Shown: positions 8,927 through 18,081 of the stretch, piece by piece
Layout: every line of letters begins with the position of its first letter
Numbering within the stretch: position 1 is the first letter of the stretch
Origin: Elusimicrobiota bacterium
Lineage (GTDB): Bacteria; Elusimicrobiota; Elusimicrobia; JACQPE01
Assembly (NCBI GenBank): GCA_016180815.1
Contig: JACPAN010000015.1
Span: forward strand, 1 to 64,000
Length of the DNA: 64,000 nt
Direction of reading: 5' to 3'
The notes under the pieces: generated by a model
Databases searched by the model: none
Told to the model about the DNA's origin: nothing
What the model saw: only the letters and a program-made list of their open reading frames with translations
Position numbers and translations under genes: made by a program

Positions 8927-9646
8927 ATGCCCATGGCCCTTGAACAAACATCGAAACAGCAAAACCCCAAACGTGAATCCAAAATCATCCTCGCCGCCAG
9001 CATTTTGGGCGCCGATCCTCTGAATTTGGAACGCGATTTAAAACGCGCCGAAGACACCAAAGCCGTGGAATGGGTTCAAGTCGACGTTATGGACGGACAT
9101 TTCACGCCCAATTTGTCCTTCGGGCCCGACGTCGTCGCTCAAATCAAAAAGAAAAGCTCTTTGTTCGTGGACGTTCACTTGATGGTGAGCCGCCCCAAAA
9201 ACCTTCTCCCCGTGTTCGCGGAAAAAGGCGCGGATTTGATCACCGTGCATTTTGAAGCCGACGATCCGGCCGAGGAATGCCTGCAATTGATACGCAAGCT
9301 CGGCAAAAAAACTGGTTTGGCCTTGCGGCCGGATACGCCGGTCGACCGGACCAAGGAATTGCTGCCCCTGATCGATCTTCTACTGGTCATGACCGTTAAT
9401 CCCGGATTCGCAGGACAAAGCTTTATCGAAGAATGCGTCCCCAAGGTAGCCCAAGCCAGCGCGCTCCTGGGCGGCTCCGGCCCGCGCTGGCTCGAGGTGG
9501 ACGGCGGCATCAGCGAAACGACCATCCCAAAAGTCGTTCAAGCCGGGGCCAATGTGCTGGTAGTCGGGTCGGCCTTGTACCGGGAAGACCCCAGCCGGAC
9601 GGTCCCGCGCCTGGTTGAGGCTATTCAAAAAACTCTGGGAAGGTGA
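8927..9646 (+). CDS. rpe: Ribulose-phosphate 3-epimerase
   Basis: A TIM-barrel enzyme of the pentose phosphate pathway that interconverts ribulose-5-phosphate and xylulose-5-phosphate. Family motifs: AASILGADPLNLERD, the metal-binding VDVMDGHFTPN, VDVHLMV, MTVNPGFAGQSF and the phosphate-binding LEVDGGI and VVGSALY. The ribosome-binding site GGAGG at 8919-8923 supports the ATG at 8927 over a second ATG six bases later. Length 239 residues with a ~20-residue N-terminal extension compared with common homologues. Very sure. Confidence 0.96.
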   Translation: MPMALEQTSKQQNPKRESKIILAASILGADPLNLERDLKRAEDTKAVEWVQVDVMDGHFTPNLSFGPDVVAQIKKKSSLFVDVHLMVSRPKNLLPVFAEKGADLITVHFEADDPAEECLQLIRKLGKKTGLALRPDTPVDRTKELLPLIDLLLVMTVNPGFAGQSFIEECVPKVAQASALLGGSGPRWLEVDGGISETTIPKVVQAGANVLVVGSALYREDPSRTVPRLVEAIQKTLGR

Positions 9647-9659
9647 ATCGAGCCCGCCG

Positions 9660-9683
9660 TGAAACGCGGTTTCATGATATAAT
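9660..9683 (+). promoter_or_regulatory. Extended -10 promoter with a short palindrome, ahead of rpsP
   Basis: TGATATAAT at 9675-9683 is a perfect extended -10 box; no good -35 is present at 17 bp. It is immediately preceded by the 15-bp inverted repeat TGAAAC-GCG-GTTTCA (9660-9674). That repeat could be an operator or part of an rpe terminator, although no T-run follows it directly. It probably drives the rpsP-trmD-rplS group. Promoter call is good; the palindrome's function is a guess. Confidence 0.6.
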
Positions 9684-9704
9684 GATTATCCCTAGGAGAA
9701 ATTA

Positions 9705-9953
9705 ATGGTTGCTATTCGTTTTCAGAGGATCGGTAAACCCAAAGCGGCTCATTTCCGGCTTGTGGCCGTTGAATCGACGCGCGGAACCAACACTCCTCCC
9801 CTTGAGGTTTTGGGCTCATACAACCCCAAAGCCAAAGACGGTGAGAAAGTCAAAAACTTCAAAAAAGAGCGTCTGGACACCTGGATTAAAAACGGCGCCC
9901 AGCTTTCACCCGCAGCCGGCCGTCTTCTGCGCAAAGAAAAAATCCTCAACTAA
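9705..9953 (+). CDS. rpsP: 30S ribosomal protein S16
   Basis: An 82-residue ribosomal protein that assembles into the 30S body. The family signature is intact: VAIRFQRIGKPKAAHFRLVA at the start, the central PLEVLGSYNPK, and a strand ending DTWIKNGAQLSPA. The ribosome-binding site AGGAG at 9694-9698 fits the ATG at 9705. It heads the usual rpsP-trmD-rplS order, although the KH-domain protein and rimM normally found next are missing. Very sure. Confidence 0.97.
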   Translation: MVAIRFQRIGKPKAAHFRLVAVESTRGTNTPPLEVLGSYNPKAKDGEKVKNFKKERLDTWIKNGAQLSPAAGRLLRKEKILN

Positions 9954-9993
9954 TCAGCAAACGGCCCGGCGGCCGGTGCTGATGAGTCCAATC

Positions 9994-10695
9994 ATGCGCT
10001 TTGAAATCCTTTCTCTTTTTCCGGAAGCTTTCAATTCTTTCCTAAAAACAAGCTTAATCGGCAAAGCCATCCAGAGCGGCCTGATTTCGATCCACGCTCA
10101 TAATATCCGCGACTTCGCCCAGGGCCCGCACGCTCAGGCGGATGACCGGCCTTATGGCGGCGGTCCGGGCATGGTTTTAATGGCCGAACCCATTTACCAA
10201 AGCCTGACCTTCGTGAAAAAAAACTGCCTCGCCAAACTTCAAAAGAAACCGCTCGGCCTCATTCTTTCCCCTCGCGGAACGCGGCTGGGCCCGGAATCGG
10301 CCCGACGTTTAGCCGGACAACGAGCCCTTGTTCTGCTGGCCGGCCACTATGAAGGCGTGGATGAGCGGGTCAGGCCTTATTTCGACGGGGAACTTTCTAT
10401 CGGCGATTTTGTGACCATGGGCGGCGAAGTGCCGGCCATGGCCGTCATCGAGGCTGTTGCCCGATTCGTCCCGGGGGTGATTAAGGAAGCCGAATCCCTG
10501 GTCGAAGAATCCTTCTCCATCCATGAGGGCAAAAATCAACTTTTGGAATGGCCGCAGTACACACGCCCTTTGCTGTGGCGAGGCCGCAAAACACCCCGGA
10601 TTCTCCTAAGCGGACACCATGCTCAAATTAAAGCCTGGCGCAGGGCCAAGGCCCTTTCGCTGACCCATCAACGACGCAAGGATTTGCTAAAATAG
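9994..10695 (+). CDS. trmD: tRNA (guanine-N1)-methyltransferase TrmD
   Basis: A SPOUT methyltransferase that makes m1G37 in tRNAs and prevents +1 frameshifting. The ATG at 9994 gives the canonical MRFEILSLFPE start (233 residues); an ATG at 9982 would add only four residues. The knot and SAM-site motifs are present: DRPYGGGPGMVLMAEPI, GHYEGVDERV and SIGDFVTMGGEVPAM. It begins 40 bases after rpsP, where rimM would usually sit. The C-terminal helical tRNA-binding part is complete. Confidence 0.96.
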   Translation: MRFEILSLFPEAFNSFLKTSLIGKAIQSGLISIHAHNIRDFAQGPHAQADDRPYGGGPGMVLMAEPIYQSLTFVKKNCLAKLQKKPLGLILSPRGTRLGPESARRLAGQRALVLLAGHYEGVDERVRPYFDGELSIGDFVTMGGEVPAMAVIEAVARFVPGVIKEAESLVEESFSIHEGKNQLLEWPQYTRPLLWRGRKTPRILLSGHHAQIKAWRRAKALSLTHQRRKDLLK

Positions 10696-10701
10696 CCCGT
10701 C

Positions 10702-11115
10702 ATGAGACAGTTTAAAAACGCCAATGTCGGCGATACGATCCGCGTCCAATTCAAAATCATCGAAGAGGGCTCGGAACGCATTCAAACCTTTGAAGGCACG
10801 CTGATCAAAGTCCGGGGGTCCGGCGTCAGCCAGACCATGACCGTTCGAAAAATTTCCTTCGGCGTGGGCGTCGAACGCATTTTTCCAACGGCCAGCCCGC
10901 GTTTTGCGAGCATGACCGTCGTCCGCCGCGGCAAAGTCCGCCGCTCCAAGCTTTATTACATGCGTCAGCTATCCGGCAAAGCGCATACCGTGGCTTTCCA
11001 GGAAGACGATAAAACTCCGAAAGCCTCCAAAGAAGTCGCCGCCGGCGTTAAAACAACACCGGCGGAAACCCCCGCTAAAACGGAAGTTTCCCCCACAGCC
11101 ACATCCGCTTCGTAA
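10702..11115 (+). CDS. rplS: 50S ribosomal protein L19
   Basis: The 137-residue protein sits at the 30S-50S interface. The core (residues ~1-95) carries the family features [45 protein letters not shown] and [15 protein letters not shown] low-complexity tail of ~40 residues rich in Lys, Ala, Thr and Pro extends beyond the usual ~115-residue length; such tails are common in some phyla and probably dispensable. It starts six bases after trmD. Confidence 0.97.
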   Translation: MRQFKNANVGDTIRVQFKIIEEGSERIQTFEGTLIKVRGSGVSQTMTVRKISFGVGVERIFPTASPRFASMTVVRRGKVRRSKLYYMRQLSGKAHTVAFQEDDKTPKASKEVAAGVKTTPAETPAKTEVSPTATSAS

Positions 11116-11142
11116 GGGTAACGCCCGCTTCCCAAAATTTTC

Positions 11143-11532
11143 ATGTTTGAACGATTGTTCTCCCGCTCGTCTAAATCCAAAGGCCGGCAAGGAGAACGTT
11201 TGGCCGAATCCTACCTGACACAAAAAGCGGGCTTGACGATTTTAAATCGCAATTGGCGCTGCCGGTCCGGAGAATTGGATTTTGTGGCCCAAGCCAAAAA
11301 CGGCACCGTGGTCTTCATCGAAGTCAAATCCAGAACGAGCGATCAAGAGGGCGCCTGGCAAGCCGTCAACAAAACCAAACAAGCGCGCTTGCAACGCCTG
11401 GCTCAGACTTATCTTCACTTTAGGGGCCGCTCCATGGAAACACCTTGCCGATTCGATGCCGTGGCCGTTGACTTGAGCAACGGAAGCGTGGAGCACTTGG
11501 AAAACGCTTTTATCGCCGAGAGCGATTTCTAG
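11143..11532 (+). CDS. YraN/UPF0102 family endonuclease-like protein
   Basis: A 129-residue protein with the UPF0102 pattern: KGRQGERLAESYL near the N-terminus, the ILNRNWRCRSGELDFVAQ strand with conserved Glu-x-Asp, and FIEVKSRTS giving the ExK of a PD-(D/E)XK nuclease fold. YraN proteins are commonly near rplS and rnhB and are thought to act on branched DNA; the biochemical role is not settled. Its 3' end overlaps the convergent 11510-14008 gene by 23 bp. Confidence 0.9.
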   Translation: MFERLFSRSSKSKGRQGERLAESYLTQKAGLTILNRNWRCRSGELDFVAQAKNGTVVFIEVKSRTSDQEGAWQAVNKTKQARLQRLAQTYLHFRGRSMETPCRFDAVAVDLSNGSVEHLENAFIAESDF

Positions 11533-14008
11533 ACCCTGCTTTTTTTCCTGGGGCCAACCGCGTAAAATTCTTGAAACCGTCCGGGTATCGCTGCATTTTC
11601 GCCGAAGCTAAATTCCTGTTGATTTTTCTCTGCTCACCGGTCATATAAAGACTCTTCGGCGCTGAAAATTCAAGAATCGGCCGGTCGTCGGTATTTAAAT
11701 CGACGCGCCCTCCGATATAAGCGCGCAAATCATCGTTGGCCAGCATGAAATCCTCCATCAAAAAAGGATACGGCTGATTGAGCCCCAGGGGGGTTAAACT
11801 GGCGACCGCCGCCGGGGTTGCGGCCAGCGCCCGGCTGATACGTTCATAATCGATATCCCAATCGCCGTTGGCGCCCACGATCAAAAAATCCACATCCCGA
11901 ATATTAAAAAGCTGGGCATTGGGAAAAACATTCAAAAACGTAGCCAGCACCATTTTGAAGTCTTTTTCGCTCATGGAATAGCTGTGGAACCACTGGCAGA
12001 AAATGCCCCCCGGCGCCAAGGCCCGCCTCGCCAATCCAAATGCTTCGATGCTGTAGAGATTTGCCACACCCGCGATCCAAGGATTCGACGGTTCCGAGAC
12101 AATCACGTCGTAACGCTCTTCGGTGGAGGCCAGCCAATGCCGGGCGTCCGTCAAATGAAACCGCATTTTTGGATTGAGCAAAACATTATTGTTTTCTTTG
12201 CGAAAATACGGCGCCGCGGCCAACACGGCCGATTCAATCTCAATCTGATCAACGCGCTCCATCGCCGCCCCTTGAACCACCGCGCCGGCGCTGGTGCCGC
12301 TGCCGAAACCGATGACCAGCGCTTTCGCGGGATTGGGGTGGAGAAAAAGGGGCAAATAGCCGACCATGAGCTGGGTCTCCATGTCGCGGCGCGACGAAGC
12401 GTCGGTTTTGCCGTTGGTCCGCAAATACCGATTGCCCGACGGCTCCTCAAAAACAGCGATCGTCGCGGATATTCCATCCTTATAGAAGAGAAGCCGGTCC
12501 TCCTCTAGGGTATCGACAAGTTCGCGAAAGGAAATTTTATGGTCGTAATCTTCGGCATAAACAAACATGCCGGAACTCATGATCGTTTTATTCCATCGCG
12601 GCGCCACGGCAAACAACCCCGCCAGCAGCCCCAAGGCGCCGACCGGCGCCCATGTTCCGATCAGACGGCGCCTCGAGTAATGAAACGAAGCCGCCAAAAA
12701 AGCAAGGGCGTTGACGCCCAGCCCCAACAATAGCGTGCGCTCAACGCCGATTGAAGGAATCAGCAAAAATCCCGCCAACACGGAACCCAGAATCGATCCA
12801 ATCGTGTTGGCTGCGTAAAGGCCGCCCAATCGGGACCCCTCGCGCCCGCTGGTCTCCACCACGGCCAAGGCCCAAGGCAAAGACAAACCCATTAAAAATG
12901 TGGGCATAATCATGACCAGGGCGCAACAAATGAAATGCCCGCCTTCCAAAAAATAAAAAGATTTGGACAAAATCGGATAAATATGCACGAAAAGATAAGG
13001 CAAATAACCCAACACAACGATCGAGGCCAAGGAAAAGCCGGCAATCCCATATTGAACCCAGCCTAAACCGGCTAAATTCACGAAACGCCGCTTGGACATC
13101 CACTGGAAAGCCGCGCTGCCCAAAGCCAACCCAAGAAGAAATGTAAACAGCATGATGGTAAAAGCATAGATCGACGACCCTAGAACCAAGGCCAAGGCCC
13201 GGGTCCAGCCCACCTCAAAAAGCAAGGCCGCAAAACCGGATAACCCGACAATCACGCAGACCCTGGCATAACCCGGCCGCGGAGCATTTTCCAAAACGTC
13301 CTCAGGAGCAGACGCGGAATCGTCCCCCTCCGCAGGCATGCTCTTCTCCATTTGATACGAACGCCAGGCAATGCCTGCAGCCAGCACATTAAGAAAAGCG
13401 GCGAAACGAAGCGACCAAGCAATGCCTAAATACGGCGGCAAAACCAAACCGGCTAATAATGTGCCCAAAGCAGCCCCCGCCGTATTGGCCCCGTAAAAAG
13501 AGGACATGTTTTCCGAAGCCCGGTGGGCCGTTTTTTTGGCCCAAACCACGACCAGGGGAAGGGTCACGCCCATTAAAAAAGTAGCCGGCAAAAGCAACGC
13601 GAACAAAACCACGAACCACCCCAGGCTTTGATACCAGAACATCCATTGCCCGATGCCCAAATAATTAAGCGCGGATTCCACCATGCGGATCATGGGCCCG
13701 GATAAAACGCCCAGAAACGCAAGCCCGATCTCGGTGATGGCATAGGCTTGCAGGAGAGACCGCCCGGACAAAAAACTTTTCGGCAAAAACCGCAAACGAA
13801 ACGGTTGGTCCGCCCAGCGGCCGCCCCAAAAACTGCCCAACGCCAGACCGGCCATAAACGCGGCCAAAACTGTGGATACGGCAAAGGTGGTATGCCCGAA
13901 AATCAATGAAAAAAGCCGGACCCATAAAATCTCATACGTCAGCGCCGCCCAGCCGGAAAGGAAAGAGCACGCCAGCAAAAGCTCGCGAATATTCGATTTT
14001 TTCCTCAT
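11510..14008 (-). CDS. Polytopic membrane protein fused to a spermidine-synthase-like domain
   Basis: The 832-residue protein has about 14 hydrophobic segments spread over residues ~10-490 in two MFS-like halves (motifs SGWAALTYEILWVR and SGFAALLFEVGWTRALALVLG, typical of fused spermidine synthases). A C-terminal Rossmann methyltransferase-like domain follows (~500-800) with the SAM motif GFGSGTSAG and DVIVSEPSNPWIAGVANLYS. The ATG at 14008 begins MRKKSNIREL; the open frame eight codons longer is less likely. Family members are annotated as fused MFS/spermidine synthase, but aminopropyl transfer has rarely been shown, so the substrate is uncertain. Transcribed opposite to its neighbours, and overlaps yraN by 23 bp. 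Confidence 0.88.
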   Translation of the reverse strand: MRKKSNIRELLLACSFLSGWAALTYEILWVRLFSLIFGHTTFAVSTVLAAFMAGLALGSFWGGRWADQPFRLRFLPKSFLSGRSLLQAYAITEIGLAFLGVLSGPMIRMVESALNYLGIGQWMFWYQSLGWFVVLFALLLPATFLMGVTLPLVVVWAKKTAHRASENMSSFYGANTAGAALGTLLAGLVLPPYLGIAWSLRFAAFLNVLAAGIAWRSYQMEKSMPAEGDDSASAPEDVLENAPRPGYARVCVIVGLSGFAALLFEVGWTRALALVLGSSIYAFTIMLFTFLLGLALGSAAFQWMSKRRFVNLAGLGWVQYGIAGFSLASIVVLGYLPYLFVHIYPILSKSFYFLEGGHFICCALVMIMPTFLMGLSLPWALAVVETSGREGSRLGGLYAANTIGSILGSVLAGFLLIPSIGVERTLLLGLGVNALAFLAASFHYSRRRLIGTWAPVGALGLLAGLFAVAPRWNKTIMSSGMFVYAEDYDHKISFRELVDTLEEDRLLFYKDGISATIAVFEEPSGNRYLRTNGKTDASSRRDMETQLMVGYLPLFLHPNPAKALVIGFGSGTSAGAVVQGAAMERVDQIEIESAVLAAAPYFRKENNNVLLNPKMRFHLTDARHWLASTEERYDVIVSEPSNPWIAGVANLYSIEAFGLARRALAPGGIFCQWFHSYSMSEKDFKMVLATFLNVFPNAQLFNIRDVDFLIVGANGDWDIDYERISRALAATPAAVASLTPLGLNQPYPFLMEDFMLANDDLRAYIGGRVDLNTDDRPILEFSAPKSLYMTGEQRKINRNLASAKMQRYPDGFKNFTRLAPGKKAGSRNRSRR

Positions 14009-14152
14009 CGGTTCTGTAACTCTAACACACAAAAATGGCCGCCGCCAGAATCAAACACCGAATCCTGCTTTGCTTAAAATGCAATAACTTGATGAAAAAG
14101 TAGAGTTTTGATAAGCTGTCATTCAATCCCTCTTTTAGACATCTAACTAATC

Positions 14153-14181
14153 TTTACAAAATAGTAATGTTATGTTAAAAT
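14153..14181 (+). promoter_or_regulatory. Sigma-70-type promoter of the suf operon
   Basis: TTTACA (14153-14158) and TAAAAT (14176-14181) are separated by exactly 17 bp in an AT-rich stretch 20 bases before the rrf2 start. This matches a housekeeping promoter. The surrounding AT-rich sequence could also hold the operator of the encoded Rrf2 regulator, but no clear palindrome was identified. Confidence 0.65.
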
Positions 14182-14202
14182 ATCTCTGTAGGGATCATTA
14201 AT

Positions 14203-14748
14203 ATGAAAATCAGCTCCGCGCAAGAATACGGGTTGCGCTGTATCTTACAAGTCGCCGTGGCCAAGGGGCGCCCCGTGGACATCGGAGCCGTCGCTCAAGC
14301 AGAAGGGCTGTCAACGGCTTATGTCGGAAAACTGATGTTTTTACTACGCAAAGCCAAGTTGCTCAAAAGCTTGCGAGGTCCCAAAGGCGGCTACGTCTTA
14401 TCCGCCGCTCCGAAAGAAATCACCATGTCCTTGGTCATGGCTGCTTTGGCGACCCATCCTAAAAACGATCTGGAGGTCTGCCGTCAATTCCCCGGAGAAA
14501 AAAAAGAATGCGTTCATATGAGCGGCGTCTGCAGCATCAGGAGCGTCTGGCATGCCATTTATCAGGAAATCTGGCGAGTTTTAAACAGCGTCACATTGGA
14601 AGATCTTTTAAATAAAACATCGATAACCATGAATACCGACGTCATGGCGGCTCTCAAGGCTTCGTCGGCCATGTCGCCGGGAAACGCCCCGGGCGCTGGG
14701 GATAATTCTAAACAAGAAGGAAAGGAGTTAAATCATGACCTTGCTTGA
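14203..14748 (+). CDS. Rrf2-family iron-sulfur regulator of the suf operon
   Basis: A 181-residue transcription factor with the Rrf2 winged-helix start (MKISSAQEYGLRCILQVA) and recognition region LSTAYVGKLMFLLRKAKLL. Three cysteines in the C-terminal part (CRQFPGEKKEC followed by GVC) fit the cluster ligands of IscR/SufR-type sensors. It is the first gene of the suf operon and overlaps sufC by 14 bp, so autoregulation in response to cluster status is likely. The last ~35 residues form a low-complexity tail. Family assignment is sure; cluster binding is inferred. Confidence 0.93.
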   Translation: MKISSAQEYGLRCILQVAVAKGRPVDIGAVAQAEGLSTAYVGKLMFLLRKAKLLKSLRGPKGGYVLSAAPKEITMSLVMAALATHPKNDLEVCRQFPGEKKECVHMSGVCSIRSVWHAIYQEIWRVLNSVTLEDLLNKTSITMNTDVMAALKASSAMSPGNAPGAGDNSKQEGKELNHDLA

Positions 14749-15484
14749 AGTTAAGGACTTGTGGGTCAATGTTGACGGAAAAGAAATTTTAAAAGGGTTG
14801 AATCTGACCGTTGAGGAAGGACAAATTCATGCGCTGATGGGCCCCAATGGTTCGGGGAAATCAACCCTGGCTTTTGTCGTTGCCGGACACCCTAAATACA
14901 CGGTGACGCGCGGCCGAATCATTTTCAAAGGCGAAGATTTGCTGAACCTCAAACCAAATGAACGGGCGGCCAAAGGCGTTTTTCTCGCCTTTCAATACCC
15001 CGTAGCCGTGCCCGGGGTGACCGTGGCCAATTTTCTGCGCCACTCATTGAAGGCTCTGGGCCGGGAAGCCGAGCTTAAGGATTTTCGCAAAATCGTCAAA
15101 ACCAGATTGGCCGATTTAAAAATCGAGGAAGCGTTCATGTCCCGGGCCGTCAACGACGGATTCTCGGGCGGTGAAAAAAAACGCCTTGAAGTGCTCCAAC
15201 TGTCGATCTTGAAGCCCCGCTTGGCCCTACTGGATGAAACCGACTCGGGTTTGGATATCGACGCCTTGAAAGTTGTGGCCGGCGGCATCGAACAATTCGC
15301 CCGGGCCCCCGGCGTCGGCATGATTATGATCACCCACTACCAGCGCTTGCTGGATTTTGTGCGGCCGCATTTCGTGCATGTGCTCGTCGACGGCGCGGTG
15401 GCGGCCAGCGGCGGACCGGACTTGGTCGAAACGTTGGAGAGGGAAGGCTATGAAAAATTTCAAAAAACGCCGGTGAAGGCCTAG
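14735..15484 (+). CDS. sufC: Fe-S cluster assembly ATPase SufC
   Basis: A 249-residue ABC-type ATPase of the SufBCD scaffold. It shows Walker A (GPNGSGKST), Q-loop (FLAFQYPVAVPGV), the SufC-type signature FSGGEKKRLEVLQ, Walker B (LALLDETDSGLDIDA) and the switch His (ITHYQRLL). ATP hydrolysis drives the SufB-SufD conformational change. An AGGAG upstream fits the ATG at 14735, which lies inside the 3' end of the regulator gene. Very sure. Confidence 0.98.
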   Translation: MTLLEVKDLWVNVDGKEILKGLNLTVEEGQIHALMGPNGSGKSTLAFVVAGHPKYTVTRGRIIFKGEDLLNLKPNERAAKGVFLAFQYPVAVPGVTVANFLRHSLKALGREAELKDFRKIVKTRLADLKIEEAFMSRAVNDGFSGGEKKRLEVLQLSILKPRLALLDETDSGLDIDALKVVAGGIEQFARAPGVGMIMITHYQRLLDFVRPHFVHVLVDGAVAASGGPDLVETLEREGYEKFQKTPVKA

Positions 15485-15514
15485 CCGGCGAATAAACAAA
15501 AAAGGGTAATGGAA

Positions 15515-16930
15515 ATGGCAAAAAAAGCGAGCATCGATATCGGGAGCGAATACCTGGAAAAATACGGATTTTCCGTTCCCGAAAAGCACACCTTCCAATC
15601 AAAAAAAGGACTTTCGAAAACAATCGTTGAAGAGATCTCTCACATTAAAGAAGAGCCGGAGTGGATGAAGAAAATCCGGCTTGAAGCCTTGGATATTTTC
15701 TTTAAAAAACCGATGCCTGCTTGGACCGACAGCGAAGCCTTGTCGAGAATTAATTTTGACGATATCTACTACTACCTGCGAAGCTCCGACAAAACGGCGG
15801 AATCCTGGGATGACGTGCCCCAAGACGTTAAAAAAACTTTCGACCGCTTAGGCATACCCGAGGCGGAAAAAAAATTCCTGGCCGGCGTCACCAGCCAATT
15901 TGACAGCGAAGCGGTGTATCACTCAATTCAAGAAACCCTGACCAAGAAAGGGGTTATTTTCCTTGACATGGACTCGGGCTTAAAACAATACCCCGATATC
16001 GTTAAACAATATTTCGGCTCCGTCATCCCTTCAGCCGACAACAAATTTGCGGCTTTAAATACCGCCGTTTGGTCGGGCGGCTCTTTCATCTACGTACCCA
16101 GAGGGGTCAAAGTAGATCTGCCCTTGCAGGCGTACTTTAGAATTAACGCTAAAAACGCCGGGCAATTCGAGCGTACGCTTATTATCGCGGATGAGGGTTC
16201 CGACATTCACTATATCGAAGGTTGCACGGCGCCCTCTTATACCACCAACTCTCTACACTCGGCTGTTGTGGAGCTGATCGCCTTGCCTGGCTCGACCATC
16301 CGCTACACCACGATTCAAAATTGGTCCAAGAATGTTTTTAACTTGGTCACCAAACGCGCTGTCGCTCATGAGGGTGCGACTGTGCGCTGGATTGACGCTA
16401 ATTTGGGCAGCGGCTTAACGATTAAATTCCCCTGCGTTTACTTGGTCGGCCCCAAAGCCCACGGTGAAATCCTGTCGGTGGCCTTTGCCGGCTCCGGCCA
16501 ACACCAAGATACGGGCGGAAAAATCTATCACGCAGCGCCCGATACGACATCCACCATCACTTCAAAATCGGTCTCCAAAGACGGCGGCCGCAGTTCTTAC
16601 CGCGGGCTTTTGAAAGTTCACAAGGGAGCCAAAAACGCCAAGTCAGCGGTGCGCTGCGATGCTCTATTAATGGATCCTGAGAGCCGTTCGGATACTTACC
16701 CTACGATGGAAGTCGAAGAACGCTCCGCTTCTATCGCTCACGAAGCCACCGTCGCCAAAATCGGCGAAGAGCAGCTTTTTTACCTGATGAGCCGGGGGCT
16801 TGATGAGAAAGCGGCCATGACCATGATCGTTAACGGGTTCATGGAGCCTTTTATTAAAACCTTGCCGCTTGAATACGCGGTTGAAATGAACCGGCTCATC
16901 GAACTTGAAATGGAAGGAGCGGTTGGCTGA
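15515..16930 (+). CDS. sufB: Fe-S cluster assembly scaffold SufB
   Basis: The 471-residue beta-helix scaffold on which the nascent cluster forms. The ATG at 15515 is preferred over the one at 15509 because the AAAGGG ribosome-binding site (15501-15506) is eight bases before it and only two before the other. Family motifs include WSGGSFIYVPRGVKV, DEGSDIHYIEGCTAP, the core Cys and SRSDTYPTMEVEER, ending with HEATVAKIGEEQLFYLMSRGL. The stop overlaps sufD by one base (TGATG), so SufB and SufD are probably made in equal amounts. Confidence 0.98.
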   Translation: MAKKASIDIGSEYLEKYGFSVPEKHTFQSKKGLSKTIVEEISHIKEEPEWMKKIRLEALDIFFKKPMPAWTDSEALSRINFDDIYYYLRSSDKTAESWDDVPQDVKKTFDRLGIPEAEKKFLAGVTSQFDSEAVYHSIQETLTKKGVIFLDMDSGLKQYPDIVKQYFGSVIPSADNKFAALNTAVWSGGSFIYVPRGVKVDLPLQAYFRINAKNAGQFERTLIIADEGSDIHYIEGCTAPSYTTNSLHSAVVELIALPGSTIRYTTIQNWSKNVFNLVTKRAVAHEGATVRWIDANLGSGLTIKFPCVYLVGPKAHGEILSVAFAGSGQHQDTGGKIYHAAPDTTSTITSKSVSKDGGRSSYRGLLKVHKGAKNAKSAVRCDALLMDPESRSDTYPTMEVEERSASIAHEATVAKIGEEQLFYLMSRGLDEKAAMTMIVNGFMEPFIKTLPLEYAVEMNRLIELEMEGAVG

Positions 16931-18081
16931 TGCCGCCGGTCATGGCCAATACGATCACGCCCCTAAAAAAAATAAGCGAAGAAGCCGGGGATTTGTTCGC
17001 CCGATTGTCATGGCCGGCGCCCAATAACGAACTCTACAAACGAACGGACCTTTCCCTGTTGAGGAATGGGTTTACCCCCGAGGCTAAAAATTGCCTGACC
17101 GAGCGTTCCGAACATTTGACCGGTCTTCATGAATTCGCCGAGGACCATCCGGGGCTCATCGAAGAAAAACTGGGCCGGCTGATCCCTGCCGCGCGCGGCA
17201 AATTGGAAGCCATGAACATGGCCCAAGCCCAAGACGGGATTGTTTTGCATTTGCCGGAGGGCCGGACGCTCGATACCCCCATTTTCGCGCGCTTCCATTG
17301 CTCCGGCAAAACAAACGCGGCTTTTTTCACGAGAAATCTTATTTTGCTTGGCCGCGGGTCCCGGGCGACGTTAATCGAAGACTGGAGCGGTGAATCTTCG
17401 ACAACGGCGTTGACCGTCGGAGCGACTGAAATTTATCTTGAGGAAGATGCCGAATTAAATTATGTCGTCATTCAAAACTTAGGCGATTCGTTTCACAGCT
17501 TCGCTTACGAGGCGGCCCATGTCGCCGCCGGCGCGCGCCTTCATCTTTTTCACCTGGAAACGGGCGGAGCCGCCCGGCGCCTGGATATTGCCGCCGACGC
17601 TGCCGGGCCGAACGCCCAAAGCCGCATCACCGGCGCCGTGCTCGGGCACGGCCGCCAAAATTTCGACACCGTCATCATCCAACGCCATCAAGCCCCGCAT
17701 ACGGCCAGCGATATGCTGTGGAAGTCCGCGCTCTGGGGCCGCTCGCGCTCGAGTTTTTACGGGCTCATTAAAATCGAGCAAGGGGCCAACGGCACCGAGG
17801 CCTATCAAACGGCTAACAATCTGCTCTTATCTCAAGACGCCCAAGCCATTCCGGATCCGAGGCTCGAAATTTTGGCCGATGATGTCCGGGCCAAACACGC
17901 GGCCACGGTCGGCCATTTGGACGAAGAACAAAAGTTTTACCTGATGAGCCGGGGCTTGAACGAACGCGATGCCGAGCATATTTTAACGGCCGGCTTTATG
18001 CATGACACCGCCGGACGCCTGCCCGAGAATCAGGCTCGATGGACGGTCGCGGCGCAACTTGAGAAAATGCTGGTACCCTGA
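16930..18081 (+). CDS. sufD: Fe-S cluster assembly protein SufD
   Basis: The 383-residue partner of SufB. It shares the C-terminal beta-helix features (SSFYGLIKIEQGANGTEAYQTANNLLL cut across residues ~275-300) and the terminal HAATVGHLDEEQKFYLMSRGL helix, with a more divergent N-terminus, as usual for SufD. It contacts SufC and contributes to cluster assembly and iron entry. Overlaps sufB and the Rieske gene by one base each, so the whole run is translationally coupled. Identity very likely. Confidence 0.95.
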   Translation: MPPVMANTITPLKKISEEAGDLFARLSWPAPNNELYKRTDLSLLRNGFTPEAKNCLTERSEHLTGLHEFAEDHPGLIEEKLGRLIPAARGKLEAMNMAQAQDGIVLHLPEGRTLDTPIFARFHCSGKTNAAFFTRNLILLGRGSRATLIEDWSGESSTTALTVGATEIYLEEDAELNYVVIQNLGDSFHSFAYEAAHVAAGARLHLFHLETGGAARRLDIAADAAGPNAQSRITGAVLGHGRQNFDTVIIQRHQAPHTASDMLWKSALWGRSRSSFYGLIKIEQGANGTEAYQTANNLLLSQDAQAIPDPRLEILADDVRAKHAATVGHLDEEQKFYLMSRGLNERDAEHILTAGFMHDTAGRLPENQARWTVAAQLEKMLVP

